Part shown: piece after piece, positions 54,827-63,209 of the stretch
How positions within the stretch are numbered: position 1 is the stretch's first letter
Layout of the letters: each line of letters opens with the position of its first letter
Assembly (NCBI RefSeq): GCF_000763385.1
Contig: NZ_JQFA01000002.1
Location: 682,001 to 746,000, forward strand
DNA from: Leptolyngbya sp. KIOST-1
GTDB lineage: Bacteria; Cyanobacteriota; Cyanobacteriia; Phormidesmidales; Phormidesmidaceae
Reading direction: 5' to 3'
Length of the DNA stretch: 64,000 nt
Translations under genes and position numbers: made by a program
Notes under the pieces: generated by a model
The model's input: only the letters and a program-made list of their open reading frames with translations
Databases searched by the model: none
Told to the model about the DNA's origin: nothing

Positions 54827-57706
54827 ATGGCGAGATTTGTTTTAACCCCCAGCAATAGCTATGCCACTGCCCTGGACTGGTCAACGCGGCCTGGCTACCA
54901 AATTGTGACCCCATCGCGGCTGGCGGCTAGGGCCTTGGCCAAACCCCATGAGCCTCTGCATCGATTGGCGATCAAAGCCCTGGAGCCTGGGGGCAAGAAG
55001 ATTGCTCCGGACCTGACCGCCCAACGGCTGTTTCGCCAGGTGGTGCAAGACATTGTGCAGCCGGTGGATGGGCTGGGTACCGCTAGAGCCTGGTTGCCGG
55101 GGGTGCGATCGCTCCTCCAAAGTAGCCCCAATCTCTCGACAGTAACCGCCGCCTCTGAGCGCACCGCCCAGCTTTTCGCCGTAGCCAGAGCCTACCAAAC
55201 CGCCCTGGATGAACAAGGGTTGATCGACGGAGCATACCTCCACTGGCGGGCTGCCGAGGGCCAGGTGAACCCCCAGCCGGTACTCGTCTACGGCTACTTT
55301 CAGCCCCGCCCCGATGAATTGGCCTGGATCAACGCTCTGGCCGCTGAGGAAAGTGTGCTGTTTTTGCCGATCGCCGATTCACCGCTGTTTGCCGACAGCC
55401 AGGCATCCGTGGATTGGCTAGTAGCCCAAGGTTGGCAGGTCATTGGGGAGCCCAGATCCCTGGGTTCTAGCGAGGGGACCAGAACCCAGGGTTCTAGCAG
55501 GGATCAGGCTGCAACCACTAACTCTAGGCAGAACCCTGGGTTCTTTCCAGCTGAGCAGAACCCTGGGATCTTTGCGATCGGGGAATCACTCAGCCAAGTT
55601 TTTTGTGGAGACAGATCCCAGGGTTCTAGCGGGGGTGAGGACATAGCCGTTAAGTCTGAACAGAACCCTGGGATCGCTTCACCGGGCCAGACCCCTGCGA
55701 TCGCCTACGCCTACAGCACTTTAGACGCCGAGGTGCGGGGCACGCTCGCCCAAGTCAAAGCTCTGCTCAACGACGGCATCCTGGCCCGAGACATCGCCAT
55801 TGTCGCCAGGGACGAAGTCGCCTATGGCCCCAAGCTGATCGACATCGCTTGGGAGTACGGCGTACCCCTGCGGGCGCTCTACCAAACCCCGCTGCTGAGC
55901 ACCCGTCTGGGAACCTGGCTAAACCTGCTAGTGGACGTGCTCGATGCCAAATTTCCCTTCGAGGGCACAGCGCGGCTCCTCAGCCACGCCCTGGCCAGCA
56001 ACCCTGATCGCGATTTTTGGGCCACCGCCCGCCGCCAGCATCCCCAGGGCTTTGCCGCCTGGAAAACCCTGGCTCAAGAGCACCTCGACTTGGATCTCGA
56101 CCTCCTGGCCCAGATCAACCAGGCCCGCCGCCGCGATACCTGGGTAGACCTGTGGCAACGCATTTTGGGTCGATTTGACCTGCGCCGCCGCTGCGCCCGC
56201 TGGGCCAGGGAGAGCCTGGCCTTCAACACCTTCCGCAGTGCTTTGGGGGAACTGGCCGAACCTGAAGAGGAAATTCTCAGCTGGGGTGACTTTCGCCAGG
56301 AGCTGCGGGACTTACTGGATAGCTTGACTGTCCCCGCCCAGCCGGGTCGCGGTGGAGTCGAGCTGCACAGCCCTCGGTCGGTAGTCGGGGCAAGGTATGC
56401 CCATATATTCGTCATTGGCATGGCCGAGGGCGTGCTGCCCGCCCCCATTGGCAATGACCCGCTGCTGGATTTCTTTGAGCGGCAGCAGCTCCGCCCCCAG
56501 GGGGTGATGCTGCCCAGCGCCGCCGAAATGGCGCGGCGAGAGGCGCTGAATGTCTACTTTTTGCTGCAAACGGTGACCACCGCCGTGGTCTTTTCCTATC
56601 CTCAGTTGGAGGGGCGCAAAGAACTCTTGCCCAGCCCTTACCTGGCACAATTGGGGCTAAAACCCAGTGAACCGCCAATGGGGGCGATGGTCTCCGACCG
56701 GCCCTTGGCCATCGCCAGTCCCGAAGAGCATCGCCGCACTGTTCTGCGCCACACATCCCTAATCCCAGATGCCGAAGACCCGGTGCTCCTGGCCGCCCGC
56801 CACGCCTATGAAATCGAGCAGGGCCGCGAAAGCAGCAATGCCGCCAACGAGTACGACGGCGTCATCGGCATTCCCTTCGACTATAGCGACTGGCCCTTTA
56901 GCGTGTCGCAGTTGCGGAACCTGGGCCAGTGCCCGTTCAAGTGGTTTGCCCAAAAGCTGCTGAAGCTTGGCCCCCCAGAGGAAATCAACGACGACCTGGA
57001 CCCCAGCCAGATTGGCCAGCTCTACCACCGGGTGCTGGAACTGGTGCTGGCCGAGTGGAAGGAAGCTTCAGAGCAAGCGTTGAGCGATCCAGACTTCTTT
57101 TCGGATACCCTCAACGCCGCCTTTGCCCAGGCCGAGCGCGATATTCTCCCCCCCAACCTACCCGCCTGGACCCTGCGCCGAGAAGAACACCTGCGGGTTC
57201 TGGCCCTGGCCCTGCAAGACCCCAGCTTTTTGCCCACCGGGGCAGAGCCAGTTTTGCTAGAAGGCGATTTTGAGGGGGAATGGCACGGCATGAAAGTACG
57301 GGGCCGCATCGACCGGATCGATCGCACCGACGTAGGGCTGGTGCTGATCGACTACAAAACCGGCAAGAGCCGCCCCACCGGCATCAAAGACCAAACCGGC
57401 AAAGCCTGCATTGACCTCCAGCTCCCGCTCTACCGGGAGGCCGCTGGCCCAGCCCGGTTTGATGAACCCGTTGCCGATGCCTACTACTACTCCATTCGCG
57501 GCAGAGCAAAAATCGCGCTCTCGTCGAAGGCACCCCAGCACGAATTGCCCGAGGCTATTGAGCGCTGCAAAGCCCATTTAGAAGCTGGCCACTATCCGGT
57601 GCAGCCCGACACCGAGCGCAAAGCCTGCGCCTACTGCGATTTTGATGCCCTGTGTCGCCAGGGCGACCGCCTCAGCCGTAAGGAGATGACCCATGGGACT
57701 GACTGA
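54827..57706 (+). CDS. AddB-like PD-(D/E)XK nuclease/helicase-fold protein with inserted palindromic repeats
   Basis: A 959-residue protein from ATG 54827 (GGAG eight bases upstream). The middle shows helicase-fold features (SPRSVVGARYAHIFVIGMAEG, as in AddB/RecB-like proteins) but lacks a Walker A. The C-terminal nuclease has RGRIDRID and LIDYKTGK as the D/ExK residues. Cys in QCPFKWFAQ and the later CAYCDFDALC suggest an AddB-type 4Fe-4S cluster. Residues about 210-285 are a low-complexity insertion encoded by six palindromic repeats. The stop overlaps the start of the helicase gene by 14 bases, so both act together in double-strand end resection. Confidence 0.82.
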   Translation: MARFVLTPSNSYATALDWSTRPGYQIVTPSRLAARALAKPHEPLHRLAIKALEPGGKKIAPDLTAQRLFRQVVQDIVQPVDGLGTARAWLPGVRSLLQSSPNLSTVTAASERTAQLFAVARAYQTALDEQGLIDGAYLHWRAAEGQVNPQPVLVYGYFQPRPDELAWINALAAEESVLFLPIADSPLFADSQASVDWLVAQGWQVIGEPRSLGSSEGTRTQGSSRDQAATTNSRQNPGFFPAEQNPGIFAIGESLSQVFCGDRSQGSSGGEDIAVKSEQNPGIASPGQTPAIAYAYSTLDAEVRGTLAQVKALLNDGILARDIAIVARDEVAYGPKLIDIAWEYGVPLRALYQTPLLSTRLGTWLNLLVDVLDAKFPFEGTARLLSHALASNPDRDFWATARRQHPQGFAAWKTLAQEHLDLDLDLLAQINQARRRDTWVDLWQRILGRFDLRRRCARWARESLAFNTFRSALGELAEPEEEILSWGDFRQELRDLLDSLTVPAQPGRGGVELHSPRSVVGARYAHIFVIGMAEGVLPAPIGNDPLLDFFERQQLRPQGVMLPSAAEMARREALNVYFLLQTVTTAVVFSYPQLEGRKELLPSPYLAQLGLKPSEPPMGAMVSDRPLAIASPEEHRRTVLRHTSLIPDAEDPVLLAARHAYEIEQGRESSNAANEYDGVIGIPFDYSDWPFSVSQLRNLGQCPFKWFAQKLLKLGPPEEINDDLDPSQIGQLYHRVLELVLAEWKEASEQALSDPDFFSDTLNAAFAQAERDILPPNLPAWTLRREEHLRVLALALQDPSFLPTGAEPVLLEGDFEGEWHGMKVRGRIDRIDRTDVGLVLIDYKTGKSRPTGIKDQTGKACIDLQLPLYREAAGPARFDEPVADAYYYSIRGRAKIALSSKAPQHELPEAIERCKAHLEAGHYPVQPDTERKACAYCDFDALCRQGDRLSRKEMTHGTD
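55454..55676. repeat. Six copies of a 15-bp palindrome within the AddB-like gene
   Basis: Copies of the consensus AGAACCC(T/A)GGGTTCT start at 55454, 55481, 55530, 55557, 55613 and 55662. Variants change arms to AGATC or GGATC. They occupy a 223-bp span that stays in frame and encodes words such as EQNPGI and RSQGSS. The span separates two well-conserved regions of the protein. Confidence 0.85.
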
Positions 57707-60700
57707 ACAGCAAGAACGCGCCGCCTACAGTCCTAAGAGTGTGGCGGTCACGGCAGGGGCAGGCACCGGCAAAACCCACATGCTCTCCGAGCGCTATCGG
57801 TACTTTTTGCAGCAGGGATTTTCGCCTCTACAAATTGTGGCGGTTACCTTTACTGAGAAAGCGGCGGCAGAACTGCGATCGCGCATCCGCTCCACTATCG
57901 CAGCATCCATGGGCGATCGCCCCGACCTGCTGGCCGAGCTAGAAGCCGCCCAAATCAGCACCTTCCACGCCCTGGCCGCCCGCATCTGCCGCGAGCATTC
58001 CAACATCGCCAACGTGCCCCCCGACTTTGCCGTGCAGGATGAGCTGGAAAGCCCCATCTGGCAGGCCGATGTCTTTGCCGATGCCCTGGCGCAACTGCCC
58101 AGTCACTTCTACCTGGGCATTCCCTACTCGCTGATGCGGGACGTGTTGCAGGCGTTACTGGCTGATCCGCTCACCGCCGAGCAAGCGCTGGAGAAATGTC
58201 GCGATAATTGGTTGCCGCAGGTAGAACAGATACGAAACCAGGAATTAGACAGATTTCTGTCAAACCCGGACTGGCTGAGCAGCAAGCACACCCTGCAAGC
58301 CTACGCCGCCCCCGGCGACAGACTGGAGGAGCATCGGTTGGCAGCACTGGAGGCGATCGCCCTCTTTGAAAAACGCGATGCTGCCCAGGCATTGGACATG
58401 CTCGACAGCTTGAAAATCAACGTCGGTAGCCCAAGGAACTGGGGCGGCAAAGAGGCTATGGCGGCGGTGAAAGATGCCATCAAAACCCTAAGGACATTGG
58501 CCCAAGAAGCGATCAAAACCGGATTGATCACCCTGGAACCCAACGCCTACGACGACCAGACCGATGCCCTGCTGCCCAACCTGCGCGGAGCCTTTGCCTG
58601 GGTGCGCGACTTTCTGCAAAAAGCCAAGTACCAGCAGCGGGTTTTGGACTTCAACGACCTGGAAGTTCACGCCCTGCAAGCCCTGGCCGACCCGGCGGTG
58701 CAGCACTATTACGCCCAGCGCTGGCAGGTCTTCCTGATCGACGAATTTCAAGACACCAACCCCATCCAGGGGCAGCTGCTAAAAACGCTCACCGCCAACG
58801 CTACCCTCACCATCGTCGGCGATGTCAAACAGTCTATCTACAGCTTTCGGCGGGCAGATGTGCGGGTGTTTGAGGCATGGCAGAGCCGCATTCACCCCAA
58901 CAATGACCCCGTCGAACTCAGCCTCAGCTTCCGCACCCACCAGGCCCTGATCGCCCAAATTAACCAGGTATTTGCCCCCGTGCTGGCCGACCTCTACCAG
59001 CCCCTGGCCGCCCACCGCCAGGAAATCCTGGAGCCCACCCCACAGATCCAGCTTTTCACCGTGACGGTGGATGAGGAACACCAGAAAGACAAGGCCATCG
59101 ACACCAATGCCGATGCCTGCCGCCGAGTGGAAGCGCAGAAGATTGCCGACCTGGTGGAGGAAATGCTGTCGGCCAAATTGCCAGTCCACGACAAAGCCAG
59201 CGGCCAGTTGCGGCAGATTCAACCCAAAGACATCGCCATTTTGTCGCGCACCTGGGGGCCGCTGGAGCTGTACGGGAAGGCGATCGCCGCTCGCGACATC
59301 CCCATCTTGCAGGCCGGGGGCGGCAACCTGCTCGCCACCCGCGAAGCCAAGGATGCCGGGGCGCTGCTGCGGTTTTTGGCTGACCCGACGGATAGTTTGG
59401 CCCTGGCGGCGGTGCTGCGCAGTCCTTTCTTTGCGGTGAGCGATCGCACCCTCTACACTTTTGCCCAAACCCTACCCGAGAAAACCGGCTGGTGGAAGCA
59501 CCTCCGCACCAGCACCGACTTCGACCTGAGCCGCGCCAGAGGAACCCTGGGCGAGTTGCTGATTGCCCGCCGCACTGAAGCGCCCACCCGGTTGCTGCAA
59601 CTGGGCGATCGCCTGACGGGTTACACCGCCGTCATCGCCAACCTTCCCGGTGCCGATCGCCGCCTGGCCGACTGGCAGGGCTTTGGGGAACTGGTGCGAT
59701 CGCTGGAAGCAGGCAGCTTCGACGTGCTGGCCGTTGTCCGTCGCCTCCAGCGGTTGCAGGCCGCCGGGGTGGAGGTGCCCCGCCCCGCCCTGGCTGGGGG
59801 CAATGCCGTCAGCCTGATGACGATCCACGGTTCCAAGGGGCTGGAGTGGCCGGTGGTGATCGTGCCCGATCTGGCCCGCCAATCCCCCGCCGACTCGCCC
59901 CTGGTGCGCTTCGACCCGGATCTGGGGGTGGCCCTCAAGCTGGAGGATGAGGAGGGCGATCGGCAAAAGTCGGCCCTCTACATTCTGCTGGAGCAGCGCA
60001 AAAAAGCCGCCGACAGCGAGGAAAGCAAGCGGGTGCTCTATGTGGCCCTGACTCGGGCTCGCGATCGCCTTATCCTCACCGCTGCCAAACCCTCCGGCGG
60101 CGGCCTGGACGTGTTGCAGCCTGGGCTAGACGGTCTCATTACCCCAGCACCTATACCCTTTGCGCCCCACCTGGCTCAGCCCGTGGCCCCGGTGGCCCCC
60201 AACCTGCCGCCCCTGCCCGAGCAGATCATGCTCTACCCCGCCAGGGCAGGCTTTGCCGAACTCCCCGTCACCGCCCTCAGCGACTACGCCCTCTGCCCCC
60301 TGCGGTTTAAGTTTCGCCATGTGGATGGCCACCCCGGCTACACCAGTGGCAACGGCACCGCCAACCCGGGGATGGAGTTGGGCAAACTCACCCACAAAGC
60401 CCTGGAACTGGGCCTTGACCAGGCCGAAACCCTAGCTACCTATGCCCCCCACCTGCCGCTCACGGCAGTGGCAGAAGCCCTCACCCTGGCCCAGGTGTTC
60501 CGCCAATCGCCAGTCTACGAAGCCCATCGAGCCAGCGCGACCCACTGGGAACACTCCGTTTCCCTCACCGTGGGCGGCCTCATCCTCAACGGCATGGTGG
60601 ATTTGGTAGGCGAAGACTTTGTGCTCGATTTCAAGACTGACCAGGCCATGCACCCAGAGCACCACCAGTTTCAACTCTGGGCCTACAGCCGCGCCACGGG

Positions 60701-60908
60701 CAAGCCCAACGCCCACCTGGCCTACCTACGCCACGATCGCCTGTATTCCTTTGATGACGCTAACCTACAAATCGTTAACCAGCAAGCTAATGCCCTGGTA
60801 GAACGCCTAATGAGCGCCGATTTTGCTCCCAAAGCCACCCACCACGCCTGCGGAATTTGCCCCTATGAGAAAATTTGTGGTGATGCAATGACGATCGGTG
60901 TGGAATAA
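57693..60908 (+). CDS. AddA-like UvrD-family helicase-nuclease
   Basis: A 1071-residue superfamily 1A helicase. Walker A is TAGAGTGKTHML (about 21-32), motif II is FLIDEFQDTNPIQ, and later motifs include VKQSIYSFRRAD and VTLMTIH-like SLMTIHGSKGLEWP. The C-terminal nuclease has GMVDLVGEDFVLDFKTD. A Cys in DYALCPLRF and the CGICPYEKIC cluster suggest a second Fe-S-type fold. It overlaps the AddB-like gene by 14 bases. Together they would form an AddAB/RecBCD-type end-processing complex for recombination or phage DNA degradation. Confidence 0.88.
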   Translation: MGLTEQQERAAYSPKSVAVTAGAGTGKTHMLSERYRYFLQQGFSPLQIVAVTFTEKAAAELRSRIRSTIAASMGDRPDLLAELEAAQISTFHALAARICREHSNIANVPPDFAVQDELESPIWQADVFADALAQLPSHFYLGIPYSLMRDVLQALLADPLTAEQALEKCRDNWLPQVEQIRNQELDRFLSNPDWLSSKHTLQAYAAPGDRLEEHRLAALEAIALFEKRDAAQALDMLDSLKINVGSPRNWGGKEAMAAVKDAIKTLRTLAQEAIKTGLITLEPNAYDDQTDALLPNLRGAFAWVRDFLQKAKYQQRVLDFNDLEVHALQALADPAVQHYYAQRWQVFLIDEFQDTNPIQGQLLKTLTANATLTIVGDVKQSIYSFRRADVRVFEAWQSRIHPNNDPVELSLSFRTHQALIAQINQVFAPVLADLYQPLAAHRQEILEPTPQIQLFTVTVDEEHQKDKAIDTNADACRRVEAQKIADLVEEMLSAKLPVHDKASGQLRQIQPKDIAILSRTWGPLELYGKAIAARDIPILQAGGGNLLATREAKDAGALLRFLADPTDSLALAAVLRSPFFAVSDRTLYTFAQTLPEKTGWWKHLRTSTDFDLSRARGTLGELLIARRTEAPTRLLQLGDRLTGYTAVIANLPGADRRLADWQGFGELVRSLEAGSFDVLAVVRRLQRLQAAGVEVPRPALAGGNAVSLMTIHGSKGLEWPVVIVPDLARQSPADSPLVRFDPDLGVALKLEDEEGDRQKSALYILLEQRKKAADSEESKRVLYVALTRARDRLILTAAKPSGGGLDVLQPGLDGLITPAPIPFAPHLAQPVAPVAPNLPPLPEQIMLYPARAGFAELPVTALSDYALCPLRFKFRHVDGHPGYTSGNGTANPGMELGKLTHKALELGLDQAETLATYAPHLPLTAVAEALTLAQVFRQSPVYEAHRASATHWEHSVSLTVGGLILNGMVDLVGEDFVLDFKTDQAMHPEHHQFQLWAYSRATGKPNAHLAYLRHDRLYSFDDANLQIVNQQANALVERLMSADFAPKATHHACGICPYEKICGDAMTIGVE

Positions 60909-61248
60909 ATGTTGTACTGACTGACCAATTCAGCGCTAGTCTTTTGGCCTCGAATCGCTATCACAGTCCAGTCCATAGGTCGCTTCATGCTCGCCTACAC
61001 TCGTTATCCCGATTCATACAACGGTAACAATTCTTACTTGTAACCAGGGCGTGATTGGGCTAAGTTTCTGAGCTAAGGCTGTGTGCGTGCAGTCTGAGCT
61101 TCCCAAAATTTGGTCAAGCGCCACTGGGTGGTCAGTGTTCTAGCAACAGTCTGTATTGGCATTGGTCTGCGCAAGTCTCACCACCCCATTTGCGGTGCTG
61201 CCAGGGCTGGCGATCATGCGCTGGTCGGCGGCCCAAGCTGCCTCGTCA
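60909..61248. other. Intergenic region between the helicase gene and the selO remnant
   Basis: About 340 bases with no supported gene or clear hairpin. The selO fragment on the minus strand ends at 61249. Confidence 0.4.
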
Positions 61249-61394
61249 TCAAGACGAACAGCTATAGTGCGACACGCCACCAACGTTAGAAAACGCCTTG
61301 GGTTTTAGACGATAGTATTTATCTTCTACTGCTTGGGATTGCTCATCATAGGGATAGCTCAGAACTTCTTGCAACTCTTTAACTAACGTGTAGT
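61249..61394 (-). pseudogene. selO: 3-prime fragment of selO, cut off by the insertion
   Basis: Read on the minus strand, this fragment continues exactly where the selO frame at 63215 is broken. After removal of the element and one target copy the codons run GGT GAC TAC ACG TTA GTT AAA. The encoded end (about 47 residues) includes [16 protein letters not shown] and finishes in Cys-Ser-Ser before TGA at 61251-61249. A Cys-Ser-Ser ending is typical of SelO. This fragment has no start of its own. Confidence 0.88.
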
Positions 61395-61456
61395 CCTAGT
61401 TCCCCCCGAGTTTGTGTCGAGTAAAATAGAGGGAAAGCGCTCAGGAGGCCAACCCG

Positions 61457-61504
61457 ATGGCCAAGCAACGACGGAAGCGTGGAACCGCAGGCGATAAAGT
61501 GACT
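61457..61504 (+). pseudogene. 5-prime remnant of an apparent transposase gene
   Basis: AGGAGG at 61443-61448 precedes an ATG at 61457 by eight bases. The reading frame begins MAKQRRKRGTAGDKVT, a basic N-terminus, and then runs into the reversed DUF3987 sequence and a stop about 14 codons later. Its position just inside the left terminal repeat, with a strong ribosome site, is that of a transposase start. Confidence 0.6.
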
Positions 61505-61505
61505 C

Positions 61506-62964
61506 CTTATCATTACCTCGGCCATTGCGGTACTGGTTCTGCCCCTTGAACAAGCCCGCCAGCTCATCCGGCGTTACCAAAATGCCCCGCTCCGGCTGTT
61601 GGGCTTGGATGCGGGCGATCGCCTCCCGTGTCGCATCCGAGGTGTGATACTCCCGTGGCATCGGCTTCCTGGGGCGAATGCCCCTCTCCTCAGCTCGGGT
61701 CTGCTCCCAATCGCGCAGATCAACCTCATACTCCGAAGCGGCATACTCATACTCCTGATCCGCCTCCGCCTGGAGCAGTGAGAGCGGCCCCAAAATCTGC
61801 CGCTGAATTGGGCTCTTCTTGCTGCCTGAGGGGGCCACCAGTCCCGTGAACACTATCGGCGGCACTGAGAACCCCATCCCAGTATCAATTTCCAGCTCTG
61901 TACCCACCCGCAGCAATGACGCCGCCACCGGCAGCAGCGTCACCAGCATCGCCGCTGGCGTCGCCCCAATCCAGTCAGCGATCTGCTCCAAGGGTTCCGC
62001 CAGATCAGCGTGAAGATACTCCCCCAGACACAGCTGGTAGTCGCCAATTTTCAGCAGCTGGTGAATCTCAGCCCGGCGATCATCCCGTTCCTCGGTTTGC
62101 TCCAGCTCCGCCTGCACCAGAGTGACCAGGTTACCAATATCCCTGGCCGATAGCCCCGTCTCCTGGTGCCATTGCACTACCTGCGCAGCGAGGGCCAGTT
62201 CGGTGGGGCTAGTGCCAAGGTAGGTGCGAATCTGGTCTTGCAAGGCCTGCACCGACAATCGCTCGGGGCCTTGGGTAGCGCTGACCATCTGCCGCCGGTC
62301 TTGCACCGCCGCTCTGATCTGCTCAGCTGTGGCCCCATCGTGAATCCAATCCACCACATCCAGCCCGCCATGCTTCGGCAGGTTTTGCCAGCGCAGACTG
62401 TCAGGGTAGGGGTAGCACCACTGGGCCGAGGGAAAGTCCTGGGCAACTTCTCCCATATGGGCAACTCCAACCTGGTCGCGATCTGGGCACAGCACCAACT
62501 GGGCCGCTTGCAAATCCTCAGCGTAATCGCCATAGCTGCGGTACTTCTTCGAGCCCCCCAAAGTAGTGGTCGCGGGAATGCCAATTCCCCACAAGGCATC
62601 CGCGCAGCCTTCTCCCTCCACCATCCAGATGGGTTGACCCATAGCGATCGCATTCTGGACATCCCGGTAGCGGTAAATCGGCACCTGGGCTCTAATCTCA
62701 GGGGTTAACCCCTTGATCCACTGCTGCCCGTTCCAGTGGTACTGCACAAAAAACTTCGCGCCGTTGCCCCGATCTACCCGCGTCACCTTTACCAGAGGCT
62801 GTCCGGTTCGGCTGGGATAGAAATAATCCTGCCGCTGCTGGGGTCGAACGGGCTTCTCAGGGGAGGCGGTGGCTGCAAAGTATTGCCCCCACATGCCATC
62901 GGCTGTTGCGCCCCGGTAGACGTAGCCGTCTACCGCCCCATCCTGGTCTACATGGCACCTTATA
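61506..62964 (-). pseudogene. Fragment of a Toprim-DUF3987 primase/helicase-like gene inside the element
   Basis: On the minus strand the frame is open from 63047 to 61383, but recognisable protein covers about this span. A Toprim-like domain appears first (WMVEGEGCADALWGIG, then LCPDRDQVG). DUF3987 follows, with a P-loop-like APSGSKKSP and the segment TPDELAGLFKGQNQY. Both ends are cut: the N-terminal zinc-finger or earlier part is missing and the sequence stops shortly after GRGNDKE. Such proteins occur on cyanobacterial plasmids and mobile elements. The boundaries are estimates. Confidence 0.65.
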
Positions 62965-63202
62965 TGCCATGCAAAATTTCCACGGGAAATGGGGCTCCGC
63001 CGAGCAATCCAGTCGAGCCATGGCATTACTCTGGAACTTTCATCCATTTTGTCGCAAAACTCGGACAGCGATGGATGGCTGCTTATGCCCCTTTGAACAA
63101 CTCAACGGTTTCCGCTATCACAATAACTGGGTGCGCAATCTGCTGATTGCCTCATCGTTGAATGGCAGAAGGCCGTTGCCCAAGAAAGCTGACACAAAAT
63201 AA
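62965..63202 (+). pseudogene. 3-prime remnant of an apparent transposase gene
   Basis: The plus frame reads KWGSAEQSSRAMALLWNFHP and later PFEQLNGFRYHNNWVRNLL before TAA at 63200-63202, inside the right terminal repeat. The pattern LLWNF...LNGFRYH-NW-NLLIASS resembles C-termini of cyanobacterial transposases I recall, but the family is not certain. No start belongs to it. The upstream boundary is approximate. Confidence 0.5.
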
Positions 63203-63209
63203 GTTGGAA

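Noticed and set aside
55454-55676. CRISPR-like spaced repeats
   Set aside because: Repeats are only 15 bp, palindromic, unevenly spaced (27-56 bp) and inside an ORF with no cas genes.
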